Source: Desulfurococcaceae archaeon MEX13E-LK6-19 | Lineage (GTDB): Archaea; Thermoproteota; Thermoprotei_A; Sulfolobales; Desulfurococcaceae | DNA: 64,000 bases | Direction of reading: 5' to 3' | Assembly: GCA_029637525.1 (NCBI GenBank) | Contig: CP072660.1 | Span: 1,513,612-1,577,611, forward strand | Part shown: positions 8,401 through 17,036 of the stretch, piece by piece | Numbering within the stretch: position 1 is the stretch's first letter | How the letters are laid out: every line of letters begins with the position of its first letter | The notes under the pieces: model-generated | Told to the model about the DNA's origin: nothing | What the model saw: only the letters and a program-made list of their open reading frames with translations | Databases searched by the model: none | Translations under genes and position numbers: made by a program

Positions 8401-10356
8401 TCACCTCCCGCTCGGGTACTTGTCTAGAGGCCAGAGCTTTGGTCCATCCCATTCGGGGAACTCTTTTCCTTCTATTTCGTCGGCGACAAAGCCTATGCCT
8501 AGTCTCTCTAGGGTTTCTCTCTTCGGATACGCTGTCTCTGGATCACATCCTCTTCTCTTCAGATACTCTTCGACCATCTGCCAATGCTTCCTTAGTTCTT
8601 CTTGTCCCTGTGGAGTATTCTTTATCTCTGGAGGTAATGGTACTGCGTAGTGTTTCTTCTTAATACCCTGCTTTATGTTGAAAGCCATCTCAATCAAGTA
8701 GATCCTGTCCGCGATCTCTTCTATGTCCTTCTCGGTGAACTTTATGCCAGTAGCCGCTGTAAGGAGTCTTGCGACACCTCCCCATAATGGGTACTTCCAG
8801 ACGAGTGGTACTGCTTGTGGCCACGAGTTTATGGAGCCTTTACATCTCCCTATCGAGTCAGCGATAACGCATGCACGCTCACTAACTATCAGTGCTCCAA
8901 CAGGATCCTTCCTATAGTCAGGCAGACCGTTCTCGAGAAGCTTTAGTGGGAGCTCGGGATCCATGTTTCTGTCGTTCTCCCAGTAAGCCCAGGACCTGCC
9001 TCTCAAGTGGTCGGCTCCTCTAGTCGATGTAGCGTGTGCTAGCGTGAAGATCCCGTTCATGAAGTCTACGTGGTACCAGCCTCTACTCAAGCCCTTTACG
9101 TCGTAGCAGTACTCCAATGCTTTCTCGCCTATTAGTTTAGCAAAGTTCCTGTATCCTTCAGCTAGCTTATTGCCGAACCCTTCCCTGTAGGCGATCATAC
9201 GTATGAGCTCTATCTGTGTCTCGGCATCACCCCATTTAAGTGGTATACCGCCTGTATCCTCGTCAGTGATGATTCCTTTCTCGTAAAGGAACTTTGCTAG
9301 TGCTAGTGTATCGCCGAGTGTTATAACATCCATTCCATACTCGTCGGCCATGTGCTCCATTTTTAGCACTGCTTCTGGGTCGAGGATACAGTTGTTTAAT
9401 CCCAGCGCGTATATGGATTCGAACTCGCTGGAGACACCGTACTCGCCTGTACTCGGTATCTTGTATACATCCTTACATGCTATAGGGCAGCTGAAGCATT
9501 GTGTTCTCCCAACCTCGTACCTTGCCAGGGATTGTGGGCTAAGCTCCTTTGGCAGCTCGTCGGGCCCAAGGTATTTCTCAAAGTACTTCCATCCAGGATA
9601 CCAGTTCAGGAGACCGTAGTGTGTTCCTATGGTTGAGTATACTTTCTTCACGAACTCGTTTTTCTTGAAGTACTCTTCATCCTCCTTGGCAAGCTCATAG
9701 AATGTCTCTGGATCAGCTACCTCAACACCCTTGGTGCCTCTAACAGCTATTGCCTTAAGGTTCTTTGAACCCCATACTGCTCCAGTGCCCCTAGCTGCAG
9801 AATGATACTTGTCAACCATTGTCGTTGCAAACCTAACCAAGTGCTCGCCCGCTGGACCAATCCCTGCAACCGCTATATCGTCCCCATGCTCGTCGCGGAG
9901 CGCATCAACCATCTCGCTTGTAGTCATACCCCATAGGCTTGATGCATCTCTTATCTCAACGTTATCGTCCTCGATCCATATGTACTTCGGCTTGCTCGCC
10001 CTCCCAACTACCACGATCTGGTCGTATCCTGCATGCTTTAGTATTGCGGAGAAGTCGCCACCAGCATTACCGTCTCCAAGGATTCCCGAGAGCGGTGAGA
10101 GAGCACTTACATGCAGCCTACTAGTCATTGGAAGCACTGTACCGGCTAAGACGCCGTTGGCGAGACACAGAACGTTCTCGGGCCCCAGGGGATCTATGCC
10201 CGGCTTCACCATTTTGAATAGCATGTAGGAGTTAAGCCCTCTACCCCCTAGGAAGGTTTTCGCGATAGCGGGATCAAGAGGTTTCTTAATGATCTTTTCT
10301 CTGCTTAAGTCCACAATAAGAACTGTTCCTCCCCAGCCATAGACTTTCTCGCCCAA
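8401..10356 (-). CDS. aor: Tungsten/molybdenum aldehyde:ferredoxin oxidoreductase family, catalytic subunit (AorB-like)
   Basis: The 651-residue protein has the AOR N-terminal domain (GWGGTVLIVDLS, FLGGRGLNSYMLF, SPLSGILGDGNAGGDFSAILKHAG). [4Fe-4S] ligands are CFSCPIAC at about residues 286-293 with a fourth cysteine near 504 (GRCKGS), matching the Pyrococcus AOR spacing. The family binds a bis-pterin W or Mo cofactor and oxidises aldehydes, such as those from amino-acid fermentation, to acids. It is followed by two polyferredoxins and an FAD subunit, so electrons may go beyond plain ferredoxin. The substrate cannot be read from sequence. The start is TTG (10356) after GGGTGGCTAGTT. No convincing upstream ATG exists. 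Confidence 0.92.
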   Translation of the reverse strand: MGEKVYGWGGTVLIVDLSREKIIKKPLDPAIAKTFLGGRGLNSYMLFKMVKPGIDPLGPENVLCLANGVLAGTVLPMTSRLHVSALSPLSGILGDGNAGGDFSAILKHAGYDQIVVVGRASKPKYIWIEDDNVEIRDASSLWGMTTSEMVDALRDEHGDDIAVAGIGPAGEHLVRFATTMVDKYHSAARGTGAVWGSKNLKAIAVRGTKGVEVADPETFYELAKEDEEYFKKNEFVKKVYSTIGTHYGLLNWYPGWKYFEKYLGPDELPKELSPQSLARYEVGRTQCFSCPIACKDVYKIPSTGEYGVSSEFESIYALGLNNCILDPEAVLKMEHMADEYGMDVITLGDTLALAKFLYEKGIITDEDTGGIPLKWGDAETQIELIRMIAYREGFGNKLAEGYRNFAKLIGEKALEYCYDVKGLSRGWYHVDFMNGIFTLAHATSTRGADHLRGRSWAYWENDRNMDPELPLKLLENGLPDYRKDPVGALIVSERACVIADSIGRCKGSINSWPQAVPLVWKYPLWGGVARLLTAATGIKFTEKDIEEIADRIYLIEMAFNIKQGIKKKHYAVPLPPEIKNTPQGQEELRKHWQMVEEYLKRRGCDPETAYPKRETLERLGIGFVADEIEGKEFPEWDGPKLWPLDKYPSGR

Positions 10357-10666
10357 AACTAGCCACCCAATCCCTACAGTCTTTCCCGGAAACTAGGGTG
10401 TTAAGGCTCAACAGTTTTGAATTTTACCCATCTCGTCAAACAATATTATTGGACCCTACTGTAGTGTCTAAAAGAATCACTCTAGGTACATAGGATCTGC
10501 ATACAGAATAGTCAATAGAGTAGCATTACTGTCCTAGTATTCTTAGTAGTAAAATAAGTTATTTTGACATTGAGGAAATCAATTACAAAGACTACACATG
10601 AATGTACATACATGTTTACAATACTTACTAATATGCTCCAAAACCAATATTATTAACGTGATAGCA
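10357..10666. other. Divergent intergenic region, no gene seen
   Basis: About 310 nt between the TTG start of AOR (minus) and the ATG of the small membrane protein (plus). It holds the GGGTGG site of AOR at its left end and AT-rich stretches that could be promoters for either direction, such as 10411-10425 (reading GGTAAAATTCAAAA on the minus strand). No C/D boxes, tRNA or clear palindromic operator were seen. Confidence 0.4.
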
Positions 10667-11074
10667 ATGTCTTCTACTAATAGATACACAGGTTTTACAA
10701 TAATAGCTATCACGATCCTAGTCACAATTGGCGCCATGAATATTATTGAATCCCTAACAAACCTTAGAAGAACCCAATTAATACCAATGACCGATGAAGC
10801 TTCATTCTATCTAACCATTCTTGTCGTAGGAATAATGCTTGTCATAGGAGGGATCGTGTATATATACAGGAAGAACATTGGAGCCGTAATTGCAACAATT
10901 GGTACCGTACTAAACCTATACATCCTAGCCATAAGACCTTTCATAAAGCCGCCTTTCACAAGCTTCTACACAATATTCGCACTCACATTAACACCACTAC
11001 ATATACTTGCACTACTATTATTGGCAGTGGATATGTATCTACTGCAAAAAAGAAGAGAAAAAATAATGAAATAA
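10667..11074 (+). CDS. Small four-helix membrane protein of unknown function
   Basis: A 135-residue protein with four predicted membrane helices (about residues 8-28, 46-66, 72-94 and 103-124) and a positively charged C-terminus (QKRREKIMK), suggesting both ends are cytoplasmic. I recognise no family. ATG at 10667 follows GTGATAGCA, a partial ribosome-binding site at the right distance; an ATG at 10598 would add an unsupported 23-residue leader. It is convergent with the next gene; the stop codons are only 2 nt apart. Confidence 0.65.
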   Translation: MSSTNRYTGFTIIAITILVTIGAMNIIESLTNLRRTQLIPMTDEASFYLTILVVGIMLVIGGIVYIYRKNIGAVIATIGTVLNLYILAIRPFIKPPFTSFYTIFALTLTPLHILALLLLAVDMYLLQKRREKIMK

Positions 11075-11076
11075 TG

Positions 11077-11892
11077 TCAGCTCAAGGAAGCTGCTTCAGG
11101 TAAAGTGTTTTCTCCAAACAGCTTAGTCACCATTAAGGCTGTTGAAGAAGTCAGCCATAGCCCTACTATTCCTGCAGGTACTAGCATGACTACTATACCA
11201 AAAATTTTCATGTTTACTACAATTAGAGTAAATATGGAGGAGCAAATAATTGTAATGATCAAGAATAATAACGTGTACTTGAAGTACTCGCTAGTTACAG
11301 CAAATGACATTGATGCCTTTAACGCATTAGTTATATCCTTGTCTTTAGCGACGATAATAAATGGCGTAGCGTAGAGAAAATACGATAACACCAAGGTCAC
11401 GCTTACTAGCATCACTGCAGCTATGGGATTCCCGTACACCAGGAATACTACAAACACTATGACAACAAAGTAGAACAACAAATTATAAGCAATGACATCA
11501 ACAACTCTATTCCATCCTGCAACACCATTTAGCCCAATACCTTTCTCGAAAAGATACCTCAAGTAGATAAACGATACAATACCATAGACTATTGTAAATA
11601 GTAAGCCGATCACTATCATCAATACTATTGTAGACTCCGTGACACTATACGATATACCAGCTATTTCTACATAAACGGCTTGCCCACCAATATTTGGGAG
11701 AGACACAAGATCCCATAGATCAATAACTTCTTCTGGGAGAAGCGCTTTAAAACCAACATGAAAACCATTGAAGCTCAGCACCCGTGATATACTATTAAAG
11801 TCGATAACACTATACAGTATGTTGACCAATATTAATGGAAATACCTTGCCTGCAACATTAACTCCTCTAGAAAAACACTCTACCACATTCAT
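11077..11892 (-). CDS. Multi-pass membrane protein of unknown function
   Basis: A 271-residue protein with about six hydrophobic helices. Central features are the paired helices LMIVIGLLFTIVYGIVSFIYLRYLF and LLFYFVVIVFVVFLVYGNP, and a segment ATPFIIVAKDKDITNALKASM, where a cytoplasmic helix precedes a membrane span. That last pattern occurs in DUF4013/DUF7847-like archaeal membrane proteins, but this is a loose resemblance. ATG at 11892 follows GAGATGATGTGT, close to the consensus GAGGTGAT with the same spacing, so the two upstream ATGs are less likely. No enzyme motif is visible. Confidence 0.7.
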   Translation of the reverse strand: MNVVECFSRGVNVAGKVFPLILVNILYSVIDFNSISRVLSFNGFHVGFKALLPEEVIDLWDLVSLPNIGGQAVYVEIAGISYSVTESTIVLMIVIGLLFTIVYGIVSFIYLRYLFEKGIGLNGVAGWNRVVDVIAYNLLFYFVVIVFVVFLVYGNPIAAVMLVSVTLVLSYFLYATPFIIVAKDKDITNALKASMSFAVTSEYFKYTLLFLIITIICSSIFTLIVVNMKIFGIVVMLVPAGIVGLWLTSSTALMVTKLFGENTLPEAASLS

Positions 11893-12107
11893 ACACATCA
11901 TCTCAAGCATTCATGCTATTTTAAACTAGGTATGCACAAGCTATATTAGATAATTTCTCTAAGGATTAAGTATCAGTAAGTAATCTTGTTCAAAGATAAC
12001 TATAAATAATACAATAATGTAAAAACCAGTAAAGTGTAACTCTACATTACCACATTTATTTCTTGGAAAACATAAAAGGTCTCGTATATTTGTCCTAGGT
12101 GGCTACA

Positions 12108-12938
12108 ATGTCTTGGTTTGACCTATGTATCTACAAGGGGACGATTGCCCGCGGCGCTGAATGTAATGAAACAGATAAGTCAGCTGTATGGCTACATTCC
12201 GTCCATAAGCCCAAATGGTGCTCTAAATCATTCTTTTACATTGTCTCCGGTAATGTGCTGAGAGCAGGTTTCCCTATAGCTGTAATGGGGCGTTTACATA
12301 GCCTCTGTATTGAGGTTAGCGAGGACTCGTTGAAGACTTATGGGTCGAGGGAAGTCGAGAAACTCATATATGAGTCTATGAGTGATGTAGTGAAGTCTAA
12401 AGAAATCACTCCCCGGAAATGCCTTAAATCACTTTTTTCAACACTGATAGGACATTATCATAAGGAGTTAGCTGATCTAGATCATTCTATTGAGATCAGT
12501 ATTAATAAAATCATTGAGGGAGAGTGTACCCTAGCTAGTCTGTATCGCTTATATAACAAGTCAATTAAACTCCACAGAGGAGTCCACGGCCTCCTTTACG
12601 GCTTGCAAAGACTCAGTAGAACGTATGAAGAGCTTGAATCGCTTGCCGCTGATACTCTCATGCTCGAGAACATATATAGCTCAACAATAGATAGGATCAC
12701 GAAGGCTTTTAACTTATACTACACTGTGACAAGCGAGAAAACATCCAATCTAATAACTAAGCTAACCATCATATCAGCTATATTCCTCCCACTAACACTC
12801 ATAGCCGGGATATACGGTATGAACTTCAAGTACATGCCAGAACTATACCATCCACTCTCATACCCAATAGTATTGATAGCAATGGCTACAATAGCTGTAA
12901 GCGAACTAATATACTTCAAGAAAAAGAAGTGGATATAA
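12108..12938 (+). CDS. CorA-like divalent cation transporter
   Basis: A 276-residue protein with the CorA C-terminal architecture. A long helical stalk (about residues 110-215) leads to the first membrane helix (TKLTIISAIFLPLTLIAGI), the diagnostic YGMNF motif at about residues 236-240, then a second helix and a KKKKW cytoplasmic end. CorA proteins are homopentameric channels for Mg2+ and sometimes Co2+ or Ni2+. The N-terminal cytoplasmic domain is short (about 100 residues) and unusually cysteine-rich, and does not resemble the usual alpha/beta funnel, so ion preference is uncertain. ATG at 12108 follows GGTGGCTACA. Confidence 0.87.
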   Translation: MSWFDLCIYKGTIARGAECNETDKSAVWLHSVHKPKWCSKSFFYIVSGNVLRAGFPIAVMGRLHSLCIEVSEDSLKTYGSREVEKLIYESMSDVVKSKEITPRKCLKSLFSTLIGHYHKELADLDHSIEISINKIIEGECTLASLYRLYNKSIKLHRGVHGLLYGLQRLSRTYEELESLAADTLMLENIYSSTIDRITKAFNLYYTVTSEKTSNLITKLTIISAIFLPLTLIAGIYGMNFKYMPELYHPLSYPIVLIAMATIAVSELIYFKKKKWI

Positions 12939-13138
12939 AACTGATATCAGCCAACATATTTTCATGGGGAAAGCACTGTATTTACAATTCTCATCTAGTA
13001 TTTAGTATTGCGAATACCATGCTTTATTCGGGTGATATATGGATCTTGTTTAAAAACTACGAGGGCTTATCTAAATTACTAGTACTAGAGAAATATTGAG
13101 ATCACGTGTATTAATGGCAGCAGAATGGTGGATTATTT

Positions 13139-14155
13139 ATGGGTTTTACATTATTCACTGGCATCATAGGCTTCTTTGTCAGTTTCCTTGTCACATTTAT
13201 TGGTGTTAGCTGGTGGATTAACGTAGGCTCGAAACTCGGGTTCATGAGCCGTGACATGAATAAGCCTGGTGAAGTCTATGCTGTTAACGCTGGCGGTGTA
13301 TGGGTTAGTGTTGGAGCGAGTTTCGGGGTTCTCACGATCATAGCTTTCCACAGACATGTTTTCAACGAGGATTTCTACTTAGCAGAATACATGGCTTTAT
13401 CCCTCTTGTTGTTCATGGCTAGTTTTCTCGGGTTCCTAGACGATATACTTGGGTGGAAGAAGGGTCTACGGGTATGGCAGAGAGTAATCTTCATGGCTCC
13501 ACTAGCACTCCCCCTCGTGGTCATCAAAGCTGGTGTAACAACTGTAGCCATACCGTTCCTTGGCAGAGTAGACCTTGGTCTCCTGTACCCATTGGTCCTC
13601 GTGCCAATAGGTGTCTTGGGTGCCTCGAATGCCTATAATATGCTTGCCGGATACAATGGCTTGGAGGCAACACTAGGGATCATACTGTTCTCCTCAGCAG
13701 CCATCTACGCCTACATGAAGGGCATTACTGTAGCCGTATCCGTGTCACTAGTAATGCTTGCTGCACTCATAGCATTCCTTCTGTACAATAAGTACCCGGC
13801 TAAAGTATTCCCCGGCAACAGCATGACCTACGGTGTGGGAGCATACTATGCTAGCACAGTAATACTTGGTAACTTCGAGAAATTCGGAGTATTCCTCTTC
13901 ACACTATACTTCATAGAATTCCTACTCTTCATCCGCGGCCTCAAAAACCACGTGTATAAGGAGAATTTCGGGAAACCACGTCCAGACGGGACACTCGACG
14001 AACCATACGATAAAGTCTACTCGCTAACACACCTAGCAATCAAGATCCAGAAGAAAATCCGTGGAAAAGCGACAGAGAAAGGGGTCGTAGCAACAATATC
14101 CATAATGCAACTCATTGTCGCAATCCTTGCATTCCTGATAGCACCTATAGTATAA
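13139..14155 (+). CDS. GlcNAc-1-phosphate transferase family (MraY/WecA/Alg7-like)
   Basis: A 338-residue polytopic membrane enzyme with about ten helices. Catalytic landmarks of the polyprenyl-phosphate N-acetylhexosamine-1-phosphate transferase family are FLDDILGWKKGL (DD motif), SNAYNMLAGYNGLE (the NxxNxxDGxDGL-type loop) and FPGNSMTYGVGA (matching the FxGDxG-type loop, with N for D). In archaea such enzymes start the dolichol-linked glycan for S-layer and surface protein N-glycosylation, which fits the many sequon-rich surface proteins in this window. The C-terminal loop carries HVYKENFGKPRPDG. ATG follows GGTGGATTATTT. Confidence 0.88.
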   Translation: MGFTLFTGIIGFFVSFLVTFIGVSWWINVGSKLGFMSRDMNKPGEVYAVNAGGVWVSVGASFGVLTIIAFHRHVFNEDFYLAEYMALSLLLFMASFLGFLDDILGWKKGLRVWQRVIFMAPLALPLVVIKAGVTTVAIPFLGRVDLGLLYPLVLVPIGVLGASNAYNMLAGYNGLEATLGIILFSSAAIYAYMKGITVAVSVSLVMLAALIAFLLYNKYPAKVFPGNSMTYGVGAYYASTVILGNFEKFGVFLFTLYFIEFLLFIRGLKNHVYKENFGKPRPDGTLDEPYDKVYSLTHLAIKIQKKIRGKATEKGVVATISIMQLIVAILAFLIAPIV

Positions 14156-14270
14156 TCCAGTGAAAAACTATTGGTTCTATTGAACTCTTTATACACTTGA
14201 TTATTTGATGTTTTAGCTAGTAAGGTTTTTTGTTTACAATAACGATACTAGATGAATTGGTGTAGTTGTT

Positions 14271-16025
14271 ATGGATGGTATCCAGCGTATTGTACGTGTT
14301 CTCGAGTCAATTGTTCGTGTACCATCGTATAGCCTTCTTGGTGTTGCAGGTAATCGTATAGTTTATCTTAGTACAGCCGAAGGCGTAGTGAGTCTCTGGT
14401 CTATGAACTCCAAGGGCGGTGATAGGAGGAAGCTTGCTACAGAAGTACATGGTGTTGCACCTGTTGTCCCGGAAAGCAACTATGTCGTCTACACTAGGGA
14501 TGTTACTCGTGGACACGAGCTCCATAAACTATTCTATATTGATGCCCGTGGCGGCGAGGAGAAACTAGTTGCCGATACTCCTTTGATGAGGATTTTCGGC
14601 ATAGGCTTTGATGGATCAAGGATTGTGTTTACTGGTGCTACAGCTGAAGAAATAGCATTGTATCTCGCTAAACTTGATGGGAGCTGGGAGAAGCTCTACA
14701 AGCTGGATATAATGGCTTTCGTAACCGATATCGAGGGCAAGTATGTTGTTGGCTTCGGCAACTTGAGAAAAGACCCACGTACATTCGAGTTATTCATATA
14801 CAATCTAGAGACCAACGAGTTCAAAGTATATACTCCGAAACCTGGCTCGCAAAACAAGGCTCCTGTGATAAGGAATGGGAAGATAATGTTTGAAAGCAAT
14901 TATGAGGGCAAGAACAGGCTCTACATCTATGATCCTGAATCGGATCAACTAGAGAAACTAGTGTTTAAGCACAGTGACTACGAGAAATATGATCCTGTTG
15001 AACACGACTCCTATAATTGGACACAAGATGGTTTGGTATGGGCTGTCGGGAAAAAGAATGGTAGGAGCAAGCTTTTCCTAGATGGCAAGGAGATAAAGAC
15101 TCCTGAAGGAACTATCCATGGGTACCCCGTGTTCATCAAGGATAAAGTGTTGGTTGCCGTATCAGGGTTGTTGAAGCCTCCTAGAGTACTCGAAGTCAAT
15201 ATCAAGAAGAACAAGGTGAAGACACTAATCGACAACAAGTTACCGAAAGAGATAGAGAAATCTCTAGGAGAAGTAAAGTTTGTGAAATACAAGTCTTTCG
15301 ATGGACTCGATATACCAATGTACATAGCTCTCTCAAATGAAGCAGGGAAACCGGGTCCAACAGTAGTATATGTGCATGGGGGTCCTTGGAGCGAGGTACG
15401 TGACGTATGGAGTATCTCTATAGCGTCACTTGTTGCATCGGGATACCATGTTCTTGCACCCAACTTCCGTGGATCCACTGGGTACGGTGACGAGTTCCGT
15501 ATACTGGATATAGGTGATCCCGGTGGCGGTGATCTAGAGGATGTAGTCCATGCAGCGAAATGGGGTGTAGAGAACAAGATAGCTGACCCAGAGAAAATAG
15601 CCATAATGGGCTATAGCTATGGAGGCTACATGACCTACCTAGCCATGTGCAAACACCCAGAGATCTGGAGATGCGGTGTAGCTGGAGCAGGGGTAGTCGA
15701 CTGGGAGGAAATGTACGATCTGAGCGACGCCATATTCCGTCAATTCATAGACGTGTTGTTCGCCGGCAAGAAAGAACTCTGGAGAGAACGCTCACCAATA
15801 ACCTACGTAGACAAGGTAAAGAAACCACTATGCATCATACACCCCCAGAACGACACGAGAACACCACTCAAACCAGTACTAAGATACATGAACAAGCTAC
15901 TGGAGAAAAACAAGACATTCGAGGCACACATAGCACCCGACATGGGGCATGTCATAGTCAAAATGGATGATGCCGTGAAAATACTATTACCAGCACTAAT
16001 ATTCCTGGAGAGAAACCTAAAGTAA
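14271..16025 (+). CDS. S9-family acylaminoacyl peptidase / prolyl oligopeptidase-like enzyme
   Basis: A 584-residue cytoplasmic serine peptidase of the acylaminoacyl-peptidase type. The N-terminal two thirds (to about residue 335) form a beta-propeller of YVV/LFIYNLETNEF-like blades. The C-terminal alpha/beta hydrolase domain holds the oxyanion segment YVHGGPWSEV and the catalytic triad: Ser449 in GYSYGG, Asp528 in HPQNDTRTPL, His560 in DMGHVI. Such enzymes release N-acylated residues or short peptides from oligopeptides and serve peptide catabolism. There is no signal peptide. GGTG lies 9 nt before the ATG. Substrate specificity cannot be told from sequence. Confidence 0.93.
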   Translation: MDGIQRIVRVLESIVRVPSYSLLGVAGNRIVYLSTAEGVVSLWSMNSKGGDRRKLATEVHGVAPVVPESNYVVYTRDVTRGHELHKLFYIDARGGEEKLVADTPLMRIFGIGFDGSRIVFTGATAEEIALYLAKLDGSWEKLYKLDIMAFVTDIEGKYVVGFGNLRKDPRTFELFIYNLETNEFKVYTPKPGSQNKAPVIRNGKIMFESNYEGKNRLYIYDPESDQLEKLVFKHSDYEKYDPVEHDSYNWTQDGLVWAVGKKNGRSKLFLDGKEIKTPEGTIHGYPVFIKDKVLVAVSGLLKPPRVLEVNIKKNKVKTLIDNKLPKEIEKSLGEVKFVKYKSFDGLDIPMYIALSNEAGKPGPTVVYVHGGPWSEVRDVWSISIASLVASGYHVLAPNFRGSTGYGDEFRILDIGDPGGGDLEDVVHAAKWGVENKIADPEKIAIMGYSYGGYMTYLAMCKHPEIWRCGVAGAGVVDWEEMYDLSDAIFRQFIDVLFAGKKELWRERSPITYVDKVKKPLCIIHPQNDTRTPLKPVLRYMNKLLEKNKTFEAHIAPDMGHVIVKMDDAVKILLPALIFLERNLK

Positions 16026-16062
16026 GAAAAACAACTAGTCAAAGCTCTTTTCACTCCCATTG

Positions 16063-16072
16063 TTTTAAAATA
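16063..16072 (+). promoter_or_regulatory. TATA box upstream of the C/D box sRNA candidate
   Basis: TTTTAAAATA lies 33 nt before the box C of the candidate sRNA. A start about 26 nt downstream of its centre falls near 16094-16098, just before box C, as expected for a stand-alone sRNA gene. Confidence 0.4.
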
Positions 16073-16095
16073 AATAAAATCTTTAGCAGATACTA

Positions 16096-16163
16096 TTTAA
16101 GGAGACGATGTGGTGGGGATCCCTGGCTGAAGACGTGATGAGGTTTCGGTCGTTCCGAAGAAC
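16096..16163 (+). ncRNA. Candidate C/D box sRNA 1
   Basis: Boxes occur in canonical order and spacing: C-like ACGATGT (16105-16111), D' CTGA (16127-16130), C' GTGATGA (16135-16141) and D-like CCGA (16155-16158). Guide regions are 15 nt (16112-16126) and 13 nt (16142-16154), and the D'-C' spacer is 4 nt, all typical of archaeal 2'-O-methylation guides. A TATA box at 16063-16072 is correctly placed. Weak points are one mismatch each in C and D. It lies between convergent genes. Ends are estimated. Confidence 0.55.
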
Positions 16164-16924
16164 TACATTAACCCATATAGATCATCTATTCTCTCTTTAT
16201 TCCTTGGTTTCTCGATGCTGTTAAGGGACTCAATTATCATGTCTGCTGCTCTAACACCGCTTTCCAGCAGAGGAGTTACGTCGGGGAATGGTAGTGTTGC
16301 ACCGAAGATACTTGCTGCAGCAAGTCCTGTCGCCAAGATCATGTCTTCTATAACCCATTGTGTTTTCTCAACGACATCCCGTGACCCAGGGACAACGGGC
16401 CCAGGGCCTTGTGGTACTACTCCGGGTCTCAGGCTCTCGATAACAGATATTGTGGGTTCTGCAGACAATCCACTAGCATCAATAAGGTATTTTGACTCAA
16501 CAACACAGTGATCCTCCATTAACCCGTGGTCCTCGCTAGGTATTCTGAGAATCGCTCCAGCAAACCATAGCTCCCCGTTTTTCTCAACAAAAAACGGCTC
16601 TATATCATAACCTGTTATCACTACTCCTTTCCTACCATAGATACCCACGAGTAGTCTAGACAGTAATTCCAGTGAATCAATCCACACACCACGAGGGTCG
16701 CCAGCATCCATGCGGGTTTCTAGGCCAACGTCTCTGAGAACCCTATGTTCAACATAGACTTTCCCCTCGACACCAGCATAATACGCCGAGGGAACAAGGC
16801 CAGGGTTCTTGTCAACAACTACAACGTCTATACCTTGTGATAGCAGCTTATGTGCTGCTGCCAAACCAGAATAGCTTAAACCAACAATTACTACAGTTGA
16901 TTTAATACGATTACTCTTATCCAA
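16163..16924 (-). CDS. Divergent Thi4-like FAD/NAD-binding protein
   Basis: The 253-residue protein has an N-terminal dinucleotide site VVIVGLSYSGLAAAHKLL followed by VVVVDKNP. Its C-terminal segment KTQWVIEDMILATGLAAASIFGATLPFPDVTPLLESGVRAADMI matches the Thi4/thiazole-synthase pattern (dinucleotide-bound product loop and FGxxLxSGxxAA). Archaeal Thi4 makes the thiazole of thiamine from NAD, glycine and sulfur. Here the central region is shorter and the conserved catalytic TGHDxP is replaced by LIDASGLSAEP, so a different oxidoreductase role is possible. TTG at 16924 lies 8 nt after GGTG; a TTG at 16930 is too close to it. It stands alone, convergent with the peptidase gene. Confidence 0.6.
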   Translation of the reverse strand: MDKSNRIKSTVVIVGLSYSGLAAAHKLLSQGIDVVVVDKNPGLVPSAYYAGVEGKVYVEHRVLRDVGLETRMDAGDPRGVWIDSLELLSRLLVGIYGRKGVVITGYDIEPFFVEKNGELWFAGAILRIPSEDHGLMEDHCVVESKYLIDASGLSAEPTISVIESLRPGVVPQGPGPVVPGSRDVVEKTQWVIEDMILATGLAAASIFGATLPFPDVTPLLESGVRAADMIIESLNSIEKPRNKERIDDLYGLM

Positions 16925-17036
16925 AGCCAATACACCATAACGACCATACTATAGTCTAGATAGACTGTAGATGCGTTAATAATAGTTGCGATGAAGACGA
17001 GAATATGGGCATAAAATTAGTCGCTGCCGGGTTTGT

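Noticed and set aside
7823-8452. Longer N-terminus for the first polyferredoxin
   Set aside because: It would overlap the AOR gene by over 50 nt, while an ATG at 8395 has a full GGAGGTGAT site.
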